This document shows, piece after piece, positions 1 through 9,256 of a stretch of 64,000 bases of DNA. Position 1 is the stretch's first letter. The number at the start of each line of letters is the position of its first letter. This DNA is from SG8-41 sp963802355. GTDB lineage: Bacteria > Pseudomonadota > Gammaproteobacteria > Burkholderiales > SG8-41. The notes below the pieces were generated by a model. That model was not told where the DNA came from, searched no databases, and saw nothing but the letters and a program-made list of their open reading frames with translations. The stretch spans positions 310,001 to 374,000 of the forward strand of contig CAWDIV010000019.1 in the NCBI GenBank assembly GCA_963802355.1. Reading direction: 5' to 3'. The position numbers and the translations under genes are program-made.

Positions 1-312
1 CTGGGCACCGCCTTCGGCGGCTGGCGGATCGTCAAGACGATGGGACAGAAGATCACGAAGTTGAGGCCGGTAGGCGGCTGCTGCGCCGAAACCGGCGGCG
101 CCATAATGCTGTTTGTCGCCACCGGCTTCGGGATCCCGGTTTCGACCACGCATACGATCACCGGCGCGATCATCGGGGTCGGCTCGACGCAATCGGTTTC
201 TGCGGTGCGCTGGGGCATCGCCGGCAACATCGTGCTCGCGTGGGTGCTGACGATTCCGTGCACGGCATTCCTTGCCGCGATTGCATGGTGGCTCGGACAG
301 CATTTCCTGTGA
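1..312 (+). CDS. Inorganic phosphate transporter, PiT family (C-terminal part)
   Basis: The reading frame is open from the first base, so the 5' part lies outside the window. The last 104 residues match the C-terminal repeat of PiT permeases, including the family signature region with GIPVSTTHTITGAIIGVG at about residues 45-62, followed by two hydrophobic segments. PiT proteins are inner-membrane symporters that take up phosphate with a cation. The stop lies 8 bases before a possible GTG start of the next gene, so the two may be co-transcribed. Family assignment is confident; substrate preference is inferred from the family. Confidence 0.85.
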   Translation: MGTAFGGWRIVKTMGQKITKLRPVGGCCAETGGAIMLFVATGFGIPVSTTHTITGAIIGVGSTQSVSAVRWGIAGNIVLAWVLTIPCTAFLAAIAWWLGQHFL

Positions 313-340
313 CAATCCTGTGAGCAACGATACGCGGACG

Positions 341-1531
341 ATGACGGCAGGTGGAGGAGCTTCGGCCGAGCAGCGCGCCCTGCTCGCCGCGAGCGTTGAC
401 GATTTCGTCGCGCGCGGCACCGATATCGCCCGGGTGCGGAAGCTGCGCGGCACGGCAGGGGACTACGACCGCCCGGTGTGGAGCAAGATGGCGGAGCTCG
501 GCTGGCTCTCGATACTCGTTCCGGAGCAGTACGGCGGCCTCGGGCTGGGGCTCACGGAAATGGCGATCGTCGCGCAGGGACTCGCCCGCGCGCTGGTTCC
601 GGAGCCGCTGACGGCGAGCGCGGTGCTGGCGACGACCGCTCTCGCGCGCGGGGAAAACGAGACGTTGAAGCGCGCAGAGCTGCCGCGCCTTGCCGCGGGC
701 GAGGTACTCGCCGCGCCGGCATGGCAGGAAGATCCAGGCACGTTGAACGCAGCATTACCCCGCGCGCGCGCCACGCCGTTCGAGGGCGGCTACAAATTGA
801 ACGGCACCAAGCGCTTTGTCGCCGGCGCAGCGCAGGCCGACGCCTTCCTAGTGAGCGCGGACAGTCCCGAAGGGCTCGCGCTCTTCTGGGTGCCGAGGGA
901 CGCCGCGGGCGCCGCTCTGACCCAGGAACCGCTCGCCGACGGGCGCTCGTTTGGCACGCTCGTCCTGACCGATGCGTTGGTTCCCCGGGCGCAGCTCGTC
1001 GCGAGCGGCGCAGCCGCGCAGGATGCGCTCGAAACCGCACTCGATCATGCCCGCGCGATCGCGGCGGCCGAGCTTTGCGGAGTGATGGGCCGGGCGCTGG
1101 AAATGACCCTCGACTATCTGAAGACAAGGGTGCAGTTCGGAAAGCCCATCGGGAGCTTCCAGGCCCTGCAGCATCGTGCGGTGGATCTTCATATCCAGAA
1201 GGAGCTCTCGTCTGCAGTGCTGGAGGACGCGCTAGCGCAACTCGACCGCGGCCCGGATGCGCCATCGCGTGCGGTGATCGCAAGCCGGGTCAAGGCGCGT
1301 TGCTCGGATGCAGCGCTCAGGATTACGCGAGAGACGATACAGCTGCACGGCGGCATCGGCTTCACCGACGAGCACGACATCGGGCTCTACTTGAAGCGTG
1401 CGCTCACGCTGGCGGCGTGGTTGGGTAACGCCTCGGCCCACCGCCGCCGCTATGCCGCCCTTACGGTCGGCAAAGAAAACGGTTTAGAGACGCATTTCAA
1501 GCCACAGATAAACACGGATGAACACAGATGA
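341..1531 (+). CDS. Acyl-CoA dehydrogenase (first of an adjacent pair)
   Basis: This is an FAD-dependent acyl-CoA dehydrogenase of about 396 residues. Visible features are the N-terminal helical domain (MAELGWLSILVPEQYGGLGL), a short beta domain, and the C-terminal helical domain with KTRVQFGKPIGSFQALQH and IQLHGGIGFTDEHDIGLYLK. The catalytic glutamate typical of many family members is not obvious, as in the non-catalytic partner of heteromeric enzymes. ATG 341 was chosen because homology begins just after it; GTG 320 is an alternative. The last dozen residues (KPQINTDEHR) are translated from an intergenic repeat, so the native stop seems to have been replaced. A second dehydrogenase follows, which suggests an alpha-beta complex acting on a bulky acyl-CoA; the substrate is unknown. 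Confidence 0.88.
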   Translation: MTAGGGASAEQRALLAASVDDFVARGTDIARVRKLRGTAGDYDRPVWSKMAELGWLSILVPEQYGGLGLGLTEMAIVAQGLARALVPEPLTASAVLATTALARGENETLKRAELPRLAAGEVLAAPAWQEDPGTLNAALPRARATPFEGGYKLNGTKRFVAGAAQADAFLVSADSPEGLALFWVPRDAAGAALTQEPLADGRSFGTLVLTDALVPRAQLVASGAAAQDALETALDHARAIAAAELCGVMGRALEMTLDYLKTRVQFGKPIGSFQALQHRAVDLHIQKELSSAVLEDALAQLDRGPDAPSRAVIASRVKARCSDAALRITRETIQLHGGIGFTDEHDIGLYLKRALTLAAWLGNASAHRRRYAALTVGKENGLETHFKPQINTDEHR

Positions 1532-1617
1532 GACCAAAATCAAAGGCGTCGTGGCTGAATTGTCCTCGGATTTCGGGGTTGAATTTATCCGTGTTTATCT
1601 GTGTGTATCTGTGGCTG
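1500..1617. repeat. Imperfect inverted repeat between the two acyl-CoA dehydrogenase genes
   Basis: The left arm (1500-1529) contains CACAGATAAACACGG and the right arm (about 1585-1617) contains CCGTGTTTATCTGTG. The arms can fold into a long hairpin. The left arm overlaps the 3' end of the first dehydrogenase gene and supplies its last codons. Similar words occur between genes in many bacterial genomes; no function is known to me. Confidence 0.7.
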
Positions 1618-1656
1618 ATTCCGGGTTTTCGTTCTTGACATAGAGTGGAGCAAGGC

Positions 1657-2808
1657 ATGACCGACTGGAATGCGATGACTGACGAGGACTTTCGTCGGGA
1701 GGTCCGTGCTTTCGTGGAGCGCGAATATCCGCCGCACCTGCGCTACATCCTGCATCGCGCGCGCTGGCAGGAAATGAAGGAGTGGTGGCGCAAGCTCTAC
1801 GAAAAAGGGTGGATTGCGCCCAACTGGTCGCAGGAATGGGGCGGGATGGCGCTCGATGCCGGCAAGATGGTGATCTATCTCGAGGAGCTGGAACGTCATG
1901 GCGTCGCGCGGGCGCCGGACCAGGGGATAACGCAGGTCGGTCCCCTCATCATGCGCTTCGGCACCCAGGCTCAGAAGGACCACTATCTTCCGCGCACGCG
2001 TTCCGGCGAGTACATATGGTGCCAGGGCTACTCCGAGCCCAACGCCGGCTCCGATCTCGCGAGCTTGCAGACGGCGGCCGTTATCGATGGCGATCACTTC
2101 GTCATCAACGGCCAGAAGATCTGGACCTCGCTCGCCGACGATGCCACGCACTGCTACCTGCTGGTGCGGACCGACAGACAGGCGAAGAAGAAGCAGCAAG
2201 GCATCAGCTTCCTGCTAGTGGAACTGAAGACGCCGGGTATCACCATACGTCCTATACGCAACCTCGCGGGTCACGGGGAATTCTGCGAGGTGTTCTACGA
2301 CAACGTGCGGGTGCCGCGCGATACCCTGGTGGGACAGATGAACGACGGATGGACCGTGGCCAAGGCGCTGCTCGGCTACGAGCGGCTCGGTATCGGCAGC
2401 CCGCGCCGGCCGCAATACGCTTTGCGGAAGCTTGAAGCCGTCGCGCGCGCGAAAGGCCTGTTCGACGATCCGGGTTTCGTCGATCGGTTCACGGTGCTCA
2501 AGCTGGATATCGAGGATGGCGCGACGCTCTACGGCCGCTTCGTCGAGCAGGTCAAGCGCGGAGAGCCGCTCGGACAGGATGTCTCCATGCTGAAGATCTG
2601 GACCATGGAGACCTGGCAGCGCCTCACCGAGTTGCTTATCGAAGCCGGCGCGGAAGAAGGCGTCATGGCCGGCGTGCGCGACATCGGGGGTGTCGCGACG
2701 GATTTCCTGAATCCTTTCTACTATGCCCGCCCGTCGACGATTTACGGCGGCTCGAGCGAGATCCAGCGCAACGTGCTCGCCAAGTACGTCCTCAACCTAC
2801 CTTCTTGA
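1657..2808 (+). CDS. Acyl-CoA dehydrogenase (second of the pair)
   Basis: FAD-dependent acyl-CoA dehydrogenase of 383 residues, with the middle-domain signature (CQGYSEPNAGSDLASLQT), the NGQKIWTS segment and a C-terminal YGGSSEIQRNVLAKYVL motif that contacts FAD and the adenine of CoA. ATG 1657 is preceded by GAGCAAGG; GTG 1645 is in frame but has a poorer ribosome site. This member keeps the full family architecture, so it is the likelier catalytic subunit of the pair. It resembles the large-substrate branch of the family (steroid or branched acyl chains), but the substrate cannot be read from sequence. Confidence 0.9.
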   Translation: MTDWNAMTDEDFRREVRAFVEREYPPHLRYILHRARWQEMKEWWRKLYEKGWIAPNWSQEWGGMALDAGKMVIYLEELERHGVARAPDQGITQVGPLIMRFGTQAQKDHYLPRTRSGEYIWCQGYSEPNAGSDLASLQTAAVIDGDHFVINGQKIWTSLADDATHCYLLVRTDRQAKKKQQGISFLLVELKTPGITIRPIRNLAGHGEFCEVFYDNVRVPRDTLVGQMNDGWTVAKALLGYERLGIGSPRRPQYALRKLEAVARAKGLFDDPGFVDRFTVLKLDIEDGATLYGRFVEQVKRGEPLGQDVSMLKIWTMETWQRLTELLIEAGAEEGVMAGVRDIGGVATDFLNPFYYARPSTIYGGSSEIQRNVLAKYVLNLPS

Positions 2809-2818
2809 ACGGCGTGAT

Positions 2819-2839
2819 GGGGCGCGTCGAGGGGCGGAA
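2819..2839. repeat. 21-base word repeated at 5090-5110
   Basis: A 21-base string beginning GGGGCGCGTCGAGGGG occurs identically here and at 5090-5110, on either side of the APC permease gene and in the same orientation. The rest of 2809-3034 has no credible gene; it contains short CATCCCTCAT-type words just before the permease stop codon. Confidence 0.6.
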
Positions 2840-3034
2840 CAGGGGCCCCGCGGCGGTGGCGGGGATGTGACCCCCGGCGACGCGCGGGGCGGCCGACAGG
2901 ATCAGGCAGGAAACTCGCGCTATTCTCTCGGAGGCCGCTGTTAGGTGATGGGTGATAAGTCTCCCGCGCTGCGGGGATCATCCCTCATCCTTCATCCCTC
3001 ATCCCTCGTCTCGTAAGGCGGCGGTCGCGCCGCC

Positions 3035-5005
3035 CTACGAGACTTTCATCGGCAGCAGCACCATCTGGCGCCCGCTCGCGTGCAGGCGCTCCTGCAGTTC
3101 CTGCGGGGTGCGGTTGTGCAGCCAGCGTGTGAGGAAGTTGACGCGATCGAACATGAGCTTGGAAGCGAAGAACACCGAATTCGGGTATTTCGCGGACACC
3201 TGGTCGGCGAGTTTCATGAATTCATCGAGCGGCTCGGTGCCGAAGCCGATGTAGTACTCCGCAGCGAGACCGTGCGCATGGCAGTAGCGCACGAAGTAGC
3301 GCAGCGAATTCTCTATCGTGTAACGCAGCGTACGCAGTGCTCCTTCTCCGCCATAGCTCTGGGCATCCACTTCGCCGACGCTGACGAACACGAAGTTCTT
3401 GTAGTGCCCCGGGAACATGCGCAGCACCGACAGTAAAGCGTGCAGCCCGACGCCGCGATGCTTGCCGACGAAGATGACGGCAGTCGGCGCTTCCGGATCG
3501 AGACGGGGCGCCGAATGGCTGTCGTCCCAGGGAATCTTGACGTCGAACAATTGGTCGGCTTTCCGCAATTGCGCCCGCGCGGCGTCGTAGTGACGGCGGA
3601 TCGCCAGGCACACCAAGATCACCATGCCGGTGATCAGGATCGTTACCCAGCCGCCCTGCGTGAACTTTTCCACCAACAGCACTACGAGTATCCCGCCGGT
3701 GACCAATAGCCCGGTTGCGGACAGCGCCAGGCGCCGCAGCCACCTGCGGTCGTCGCGTCGTTTGCGCCACCACAGGATCACCAGCCCGGCGAGCGAGATC
3801 GAGAAGGTGAGAAAAACATTGATCGAATAGAGAACGACGAGCAACGTCACGCTGCCGTGGCTCCAGATGAGCACCGCGAGCGCCGCCACGCCCATCAGCA
3901 TGATGCCGTTGTCGGTCACGAGCCGGCTCGAGAGCTCGCGGAAATGGCGCGGCACCCAGGAGTCGGCCGCCATGTTCGACAGTACTGCCGGGCCCCCGAG
4001 AAAGCCGGTGTTGGCGGCGACGAAGAGCAGCGCGGCTTCCGACACCAGCACTACGATCACCGCCGTGTGAGCGGCTGCCGGGCCCCCGAGATCGAGGTTC
4101 TCGATGATCGATTGGAACACAACGGCGTTCAGCGTCTGCCCCGGTTTTTGCGTCACGTCCCACAGGAGATAGAGCAGCATGATGCCGCCTGCCGTGAAAG
4201 CGAGCGAGATCGCCATGTACATCATCGTCCATTTGCCGGTGGTGACGCGCGGCTCGGCGAGCGTGTTGACGTTGTTCGATACCGCTTCCAGGCCGGTATA
4301 GGTGCCGCCGCCCTGCGAGTACGCGAGCATCAGGATCCCGACTACCGTGAGCCAGCCGGTAGTGCGCGCCAGTTCGGCAGTCTCGTTTAACGTTTCGGGT
4401 ACGAGCTGCGGCAGGCGCTCGGCATGGGCATAGATGCCGTAGGCGATCAGGAAGACGTGGATGACGACAAAGGCGATGAAAATAGGCAGCAGGAATTTGA
4501 TCGCCTCCTTCATGCCGCGCAGGTTGAGCATGAGCAGCACGCACGTAAGGAACACTCCGAAGGGAATTTTCCAGTCGTGCAGCGTGAGCGGCAGCAGGCT
4601 GAACACCGCGTCGGCCCCCGCCGCAATCGAGATCGCGATCGTCAGCACGTAATCCACGATCAGCGCCGCTCCGGACACGAGCCCCGCATGCTTTCCGATG
4701 AGCTGGGTTGCCACCTTGTAGCCGCCCCCGCCGTTCGGAAAGAGCTCGATCACCTGGTTGTACGAGAGCGAGATGATGAACACGGTCACCGCGATCGCGA
4801 TGGCGAGATAGAGCCCGAAATGGGTGTGTGGGCCGAGGGCGAGATAGGCTTCCTCGGGGCCGTATGCGGACGAGGACAAGCCGTCGGCGCCCAGTCCTAC
4901 CCAGGCGAAGAAGGCGATCAGCGCGATACTGTGCCGGGTCTGCGGATCGAGCGGATCGCGCGGCTTGCCGATGACGACGTCACGCAGTCTCGTCAGTCGG
5001 GCCAT
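3035..5005 (-). CDS. APC-superfamily permease
   Basis: A 656-residue inner-membrane protein with about 12 hydrophobic segments. The N-terminal part carries LGADGLSSSAYGPEE in the first helix and FPNGGGGYKVATQLIGKHAG in the second, both hallmarks of the APC transporter fold. The last ~200 residues form a soluble cytoplasmic domain (VIFVGKHRGVGLHALLSVL onward). This layout resembles the KimA-like potassium importers and related amino-acid permeases. ATG 5005 was chosen because similarity starts at MARLTRLRDVVIGKP; the longer reading frame adds 69 atypical residues. Substrate, amino acid or potassium, is not resolved. Confidence 0.82.
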   Translation of the reverse strand: MARLTRLRDVVIGKPRDPLDPQTRHSIALIAFFAWVGLGADGLSSSAYGPEEAYLALGPHTHFGLYLAIAIAVTVFIISLSYNQVIELFPNGGGGYKVATQLIGKHAGLVSGAALIVDYVLTIAISIAAGADAVFSLLPLTLHDWKIPFGVFLTCVLLMLNLRGMKEAIKFLLPIFIAFVVIHVFLIAYGIYAHAERLPQLVPETLNETAELARTTGWLTVVGILMLAYSQGGGTYTGLEAVSNNVNTLAEPRVTTGKWTMMYMAISLAFTAGGIMLLYLLWDVTQKPGQTLNAVVFQSIIENLDLGGPAAAHTAVIVVLVSEAALLFVAANTGFLGGPAVLSNMAADSWVPRHFRELSSRLVTDNGIMLMGVAALAVLIWSHGSVTLLVVLYSINVFLTFSISLAGLVILWWRKRRDDRRWLRRLALSATGLLVTGGILVVLLVEKFTQGGWVTILITGMVILVCLAIRRHYDAARAQLRKADQLFDVKIPWDDSHSAPRLDPEAPTAVIFVGKHRGVGLHALLSVLRMFPGHYKNFVFVSVGEVDAQSYGGEGALRTLRYTIENSLRYFVRYCHAHGLAAEYYIGFGTEPLDEFMKLADQVSAKYPNSVFFASKLMFDRVNFLTRWLHNRTPQELQERLHASGRQMVLLPMKVS

Positions 5006-5232
5006 GCGGACGCGCTTACAGAGTTTCGTGCAAGGATCGGCATTGGAAGTGACGCGCCTTGATCGACTCCACAGTCGCATCCCGCAAGCGGGGCGCGTCG
5101 AGGGGCGGAAAAGCAGCCCTCTGGGATGCGCCCAGGTCTGCCACGCGGACTCGGAAATATTGAAATCTTGGTGGTCGCGCTTCATCATAGCGCACTCGGA
5201 CGCAACCCACAAAAGAGAGCGGAGAACGTTTC

Positions 5233-5613
5233 ATGGCCAAGCGGATCATTCACACCGAAGCGGCGCCGAAGGCGATCGGTACTTACTCCCAGGCGGTGCG
5301 TTGCGGTAATACCGTCTACCTCGCCGGGCAGATCGGACTCGACCCGGCGACCATGGAGCTCGTCGCCGGCATTGGCGCCCAGATTGAGCGCGTGTTCGCG
5401 AACCTGCAGGCAGTCGCCGCAGCCGCGGGCGGCGGCCTCGGCGACGTCGTGAAGCTCAATGTATACCTCACGGATCTCAACAACTTCGCCCGCTTCAACG
5501 AGATCATGGCGACATACTTCGCCGAGCCGTATCCGGCGCGCGCCGCGGTCGGGGTGGCAAGCCTGCCGCGCGGCGCTCTGGTCGAGGTGGACGCCGTCAT
5601 GCATCTCGAATGA
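5233..5613 (+). CDS. RidA family enamine/imine deaminase
   Basis: A 126-residue protein of the RidA (YjgF/YER057c/UK114) family, about the standard length. The characteristic segments are IGTYSQAV near the N-terminus, VYLAGQIGLDP, and VVKLNVYLTDLNNFARFNEIMATYF, ending in PARAAVGVASLPRGALVEVDAVM; the conserved arginine that binds the substrate carboxylate lies in this last segment. RidA proteins are cytosolic trimers that hydrolyse reactive 2-aminoacrylate and related imines, protecting PLP enzymes. An AAGAGAGCGGAGAAC ribosome site precedes the ATG. It stands alone, divergent from the upstream permease. Confidence 0.93.
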   Translation: MAKRIIHTEAAPKAIGTYSQAVRCGNTVYLAGQIGLDPATMELVAGIGAQIERVFANLQAVAAAAGGGLGDVVKLNVYLTDLNNFARFNEIMATYFAEPYPARAAVGVASLPRGALVEVDAVMHLE

Positions 5614-5653
5614 GCAGTCTATCGAGTAGACAAGTTGGCAGTATCTCCTTGGC

Positions 5654-5742
5654 AAGGGTGTCAGGAACCCTAAACTCTAAGGTTCCTGACACCCTCGTAC
5701 GCTGGGTCAAGCCGCAATACCTATTATTTATGAATTGACCTC
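5654..5742. repeat. Dispersed palindromic repeat, long form (copy 1 of 2)
   Basis: A perfect 14-bp stem GGGTGTCAGGAACC / GGTTCCTGACACCC (5656-5669 and 5681-5694) with an 11-base loop, followed by a tail containing CTCGTACGCT and TATGAATTGACCTCT. The whole ~88-bp unit reappears almost identically at 59876-59961. The stem alone also occurs at 19136-19176 and 48858-48897. Confidence 0.9.
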
Positions 5743-5807
5743 TCGAGATACTTGGTATTCGTTACTGGCTGCTGTTTTCGGTTTACTAGCTACTTGCTAC
5801 CGGTTAC

Positions 5808-7907
5808 TTGGTGCGGCAAACCGTCCACTGCAAACTGCAAACTCCCTTGCCCGTCATCCACCATCCATCATCCTCCGGGCTGAGCAAGGCCATCCTGACA
5901 CGGCTGGAGAAGCTCGGCCTTCGCAGCCAGTTGGACCTCGTCCTGCATCTGCCGCTGCGTTACGACGACGAGACCAAGCTCTATCCGATCAACGCCGCGC
6001 CGGGACGCGTGCCGGTGCTCGTCGAAGGCAGTGTGGTGGAATCCGATATCAAGTACCGCCCCAGGCGCCAGTTGGTGTGCCACATCGAGGACGGCACCGG
6101 CGTGCTGACGCTGCGGTTCCTCAATTTCTACATGAGCCAGTTAAAGCAGCTTGCGCCCGGCACCCGCCTGCGCGCGTTCGGCGAGATCCGCGACGGTTAC
6201 CTCGGTCCGGAAATGGTCCACCCCAAGTACCGCGTAGTCCACGGCGCGATGCCCGTGGCGCGCGCGCTGACGCCGGTCTATCCGACGACCGCGGGACTCG
6301 CGCAAGATGAGCTGCGGCGGCTGATTGCGCGCGCGTTCGTCGATTGCGATCTCGATGACACGCTACCGCCCGCGCTGCCGCAAGAGCTCGATCTGCCTGC
6401 TTTTCGTGATGCCGTGCGCCTGTTGCACAATCCGCCCGCGAGTATCGCGAAGGAAGACTTGCAGGAACGGCGTCATCCGGCATGGCGCAGGGTCAAGTTC
6501 GACGAGCTGCTCGCGCAGCAGCTTTCCATGCGGCTCAATCATCAACGCCGGCGCGCCGCCGGGGCGCCGGCGCTGCAACCTCGTTCGAAGTTGACGCGGG
6601 CGCTGCTTGGGGCGCTGCCTTTCGAGCTGACGCGCGCGCAGCGGCGGGCGTGGCGCGAGCTCGAGCGCGATTTGGCCAAGGCGCATCCCATGCAGCGGCT
6701 GCTGCAGGGCGACGTCGGCAGCGGCAAGACGGTCGTTGCCGTGCTCGCTGCGCTGCAATGCGTGGAAAACGGCTGCCAGGTCGCGGTGATGGCGCCGACC
6801 GAAATACTCGCCGAGCAGCACTATCACCAGTTCGCCGAATGGCTCGCTCCGCTCGGGGTGGGCGTTGCGTGGCTTTCGGGAAGCCTCGCCCGCAGGGAAA
6901 AGCGCGCCGCGCTGGACCTTGTGGCGGACGGGAAGGCGATGATCGCGATCGGCACGCACGCACTGATCCAGGAGGAAGTTGAGTTCGCCAACCTCGGCTT
7001 CGCCATCGTCGATGAACAGCAGCGCTTCGGCGTACAGCAGCGGCTGGCGCTGCGCATGAAGGGCTTGCGCCCGGGCGAGGGCTCGGCGCCCCACCAGCTC
7101 ATGATGAGCGCGACGCCGATACCGCGCACGATGGCGATGAGCTATTACGCCGATCTCGACGTTTCCGTCATCGACGAGCTGCCGCCGGGCCGGACGCCGG
7201 TCGCGACCAGGCTCGTATCGGAGAAACGTCGCGCGGAGGTGATCCAGCGTGTGCGCGACGCGTGCATGTCCGGCAGTCAGGCCTATTGGGTCTGCCCGCT
7301 GATCGAGGACTCGGAGGTTCTGCAGTTGCAAACGGCGCTCGAGACGCACGCCACGCTCGCCGCGATCTTTCCGGAGCTCAAGCTCGGCCTGGTACACGGG
7401 CGGCTGAAGAGCGGGAACAAAGCGCAGGTCATGCGCGCGTTCTCGGCCGGCGAGATCCAGCTCCTGGTGGCGACCACCGTAATCGAGGTCGGCGTGGACG
7501 TCCCGAATGCGGACCTGATGGTGATCGAGCATGCCGAACGCATGGGGCTTGCGCAGCTGCACCAGTTGCGCGGGCGCGTCGGACGCGGAAGAGAGGCCTC
7601 CACCTGCATCCTGCTCTATTCCAATCCTCTCACCCAGTCCGCGCGCGAACGGTTGAGGATTATCTATGAGAATCATGACGGCTTCGAGATCGCGCGCTGC
7701 GATCTCAAGCTGCGGGGGCCGGGGGAGTTGCTGGGCGCGCGCCAGAGCGGCATACCGCTGCTCAGATTCGCCGACTTGAGCGCCGATCTCGACTTGCTCG
7801 AAGCGGCGCGCGCGGCCGCGGAAAAGCTCCTGCAGGAGGATGCGGAGGCTGCGCGCCGCCACCTCGCACGCTGGCTGGGAGAGCGGCATGAGTACCTTAA
7901 GGTATAA
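5808..7907 (+). CDS. recG: ATP-dependent DNA helicase RecG
   Basis: RecG reverses stalled replication forks and migrates branched DNA. The wedge (OB) domain is visible at residues ~55-150, Walker A GDVGSGKT at ~301-308, TEILAEQH (motif Ia), DEQQRFGVQQR (motif II, Q in place of the more common H), MSATPIPRT (motif III), and motifs V and VI in VATTVIEVGVDVPNA and QLRGRVGRG. The end is normal. The start is uncertain: the frame opens at TTG 5808 or GTG 5811, but the first ~24 residues are encoded by repeat-like sequence and homology begins at CTG 5880 (LSKAILTRLEKLG), so the true N-terminus may have been altered. Confidence 0.92.
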   Translation: MVRQTVHCKLQTPLPVIHHPSSSGLSKAILTRLEKLGLRSQLDLVLHLPLRYDDETKLYPINAAPGRVPVLVEGSVVESDIKYRPRRQLVCHIEDGTGVLTLRFLNFYMSQLKQLAPGTRLRAFGEIRDGYLGPEMVHPKYRVVHGAMPVARALTPVYPTTAGLAQDELRRLIARAFVDCDLDDTLPPALPQELDLPAFRDAVRLLHNPPASIAKEDLQERRHPAWRRVKFDELLAQQLSMRLNHQRRRAAGAPALQPRSKLTRALLGALPFELTRAQRRAWRELERDLAKAHPMQRLLQGDVGSGKTVVAVLAALQCVENGCQVAVMAPTEILAEQHYHQFAEWLAPLGVGVAWLSGSLARREKRAALDLVADGKAMIAIGTHALIQEEVEFANLGFAIVDEQQRFGVQQRLALRMKGLRPGEGSAPHQLMMSATPIPRTMAMSYYADLDVSVIDELPPGRTPVATRLVSEKRRAEVIQRVRDACMSGSQAYWVCPLIEDSEVLQLQTALETHATLAAIFPELKLGLVHGRLKSGNKAQVMRAFSAGEIQLLVATTVIEVGVDVPNADLMVIEHAERMGLAQLHQLRGRVGRGREASTCILLYSNPLTQSARERLRIIYENHDGFEIARCDLKLRGPGELLGARQSGIPLLRFADLSADLDLLEAARAAAEKLLQEDAEAARRHLARWLGERHEYLKV

Positions 7908-8012
7908 AGGCGTCTCAGGTAAAGCGTCTCAGATAGAGCGTCTCAGGTGAAGCGTTACCAATACCTTCTATCTGAGACGTATTGTCTGGGACGCGGTGCT
8001 TAGGACGCCTTA
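7908..8012. repeat. Cluster of GCGTCTCAG / CTGGGACG repeats interrupted by the IS3 element
   Basis: Directly after recG there are several copies of GCGTCTCAG(G/A) followed by inverted versions CTGAGACG and CTGGGACGC. GCGTCTCAGATAGA can pair with TCTATCTGAGACG, giving a long hairpin. The series resumes at 9287-9345 beyond the insertion element; joining both sides across the element restores TTATCTGGGACGCC, so the element landed inside the repeat cluster. Confidence 0.8.
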
Positions 8013-8078
8013 TCTTGATCTTGCCATGGTTTCACGTACATCAGATTGCAGGTAAATTTCTGATGAACGGAGGGCACG

Positions 8079-8396
8079 ATGAGCAAGAAGGAGTTGGTTC
8101 CAAACCGGCAGTACACTGATGAGTTCAAGGTAGAGGCAGTCAAGTTGGGCGAGTCGATTGGAGGCAATAAGGCTGCGGTGCGATTGGGCATTCCGGTCTC
8201 GAGCCTGTGGAATTGGATCAAGCGCGCGCGTGTAGGCAAGCTCAAAGCAGGTGATGCGATGGGCAGGCCGGTAAAGCGGTCGGTCTCTGAGCTCGAGGCG
8301 GAGAATGCCCGGTTGCAGCGGGAATTAGCCAGCGCCAAACTGGATCTCGAAATCGTAAAAAAAGCGGCGGCGTATTTCGCGAAGGAGTCGCGGTGA
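8079..8396 (+). CDS. IS3-family transposase OrfA
   Basis: A 105-residue DNA-binding subunit: an N-terminal helix-turn-helix (EFKVEAVKLGESIGGNKAAVRLGIPVSSLWNWIKR) and a C-terminal leucine-zipper-like stretch (VSELEAENARLQRELASAKLDLEIVKKAA). A run of seven A residues at 8357-8363 fits an A_AAA_AAA slippery site; a -1 shift there enters the orfB frame with no stop in between, which would give the OrfAB fusion transposase. The gene starts at ATG 8079 after CGGAGGGCACG. Confidence 0.93.
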   Translation: MSKKELVPNRQYTDEFKVEAVKLGESIGGNKAAVRLGIPVSSLWNWIKRARVGKLKAGDAMGRPVKRSVSELEAENARLQRELASAKLDLEIVKKAAAYFAKESR

Positions 8397-9256
8397 AGTA
8401 CGCCTGGATCAAAGAGCAAGGCGACTTGTACAGCGTAACGCGGATGTGCCGACAGCTTGGCGTATCGCGCACAGGTTATTGCCAGTGGAGAACACGCCCG
8501 GCGAGCGAGCGCTCGATGGCCAATGCGGCGCTGGATGCGCGAGTCGCGGCGATTCACGCGGGTACCCAGCGCAGCTACGGGCGGCCCCGTATCGTTCGAG
8601 ATCTTCGCGCGCAGGGTGTTCGGGTCAGTCACGAACGGGTGCGCAATAGCTTGAAACGACAGGGTTTGCGTCCGGCCTACCCGCGACCCTATCGGGTGAC
8701 GACCGATTCTGCCCACCACCAGCCGATCGCGCCCAACGGGTTGAATCGGCGCCTCGATGGTTGGCAAGTCAATCAAGCCTGGGTTGCCGACATTACCTAT
8801 ATCGCCACGGACGAAGGATGGCTGTATCTGGCCTGCGTCATGGACTTGGCCAGCCGCAAAATCGTGGGTTGGTCGATGAGTGAGCGGATGAAAGCCGATC
8901 TGGTTTGCCAGGCGCTGAACTCGGCGTACTGGCGACGCAAACCGCCAGCAGGGCTGATCATGCATTCGGACCGTGGCAGTCAGTACGCCAGCGACCAGCA
9001 CCGGAAGCTGATCAAGGACTACCGGATGATTCAATCGATGAGCAGGCGGGCCAACTGCTGGGACAACGCAGTGATGGAGAGCTTCTTCAAAACGCTGAAG
9101 GTCGAGCGCGTGCATACGATGCGTTACGATACTCGCGCGCTCGCCAAGCTCGATATCGTCAACTGGATCGAAGGTTTCTATAATCAAACGCGACTGCATT
9201 CGTCGATCGGCTACCAGACACCCGTCAATGCGGAACTCAGCCTCATAGCTGCGTAA
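8393..9256 (+). CDS. IS3-family transposase OrfB (DDE integrase core)
   Basis: A 287-residue protein with the rve/DDE fold: the first Asp in WVADITYIATDEGW, the second in LIMHSDRGSQYAS, and the Glu in DNAVMESFFKTLKVE. The N-terminal part has the HTH_21-type region (SYGRPRIVRDLRAQGVRVSH). Its GTG start overlaps the orfA stop (GTGA), so it can be made by translational coupling as well as by frameshifting. All three catalytic residues are present. Confidence 0.95.
   Translation: MKYAWIKEQGDLYSVTRMCRQLGVSRTGYCQWRTRPASERSMANAALDARVAAIHAGTQRSYGRPRIVRDLRAQGVRVSHERVRNSLKRQGLRPAYPRPYRVTTDSAHHQPIAPNGLNRRLDGWQVNQAWVADITYIATDEGWLYLACVMDLASRKIVGWSMSERMKADLVCQALNSAYWRRKPPAGLIMHSDRGSQYASDQHRKLIKDYRMIQSMSRRANCWDNAVMESFFKTLKVERVHTMRYDTRALAKLDIVNWIEGFYNQTRLHSSIGYQTPVNAELSLIAA

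Noticed and set aside
3857..5062. Plus-strand frames within the APC permease gene
   Set aside because: Composition is His/Arg/Asp-rich shadow sequence; the minus strand encodes clear transmembrane helices and family motifs.
6363..7889. Minus-strand frame of 508 codons opposite recG
   Set aside because: Antisense of clearly conserved RecG helicase motifs; no domain of its own.
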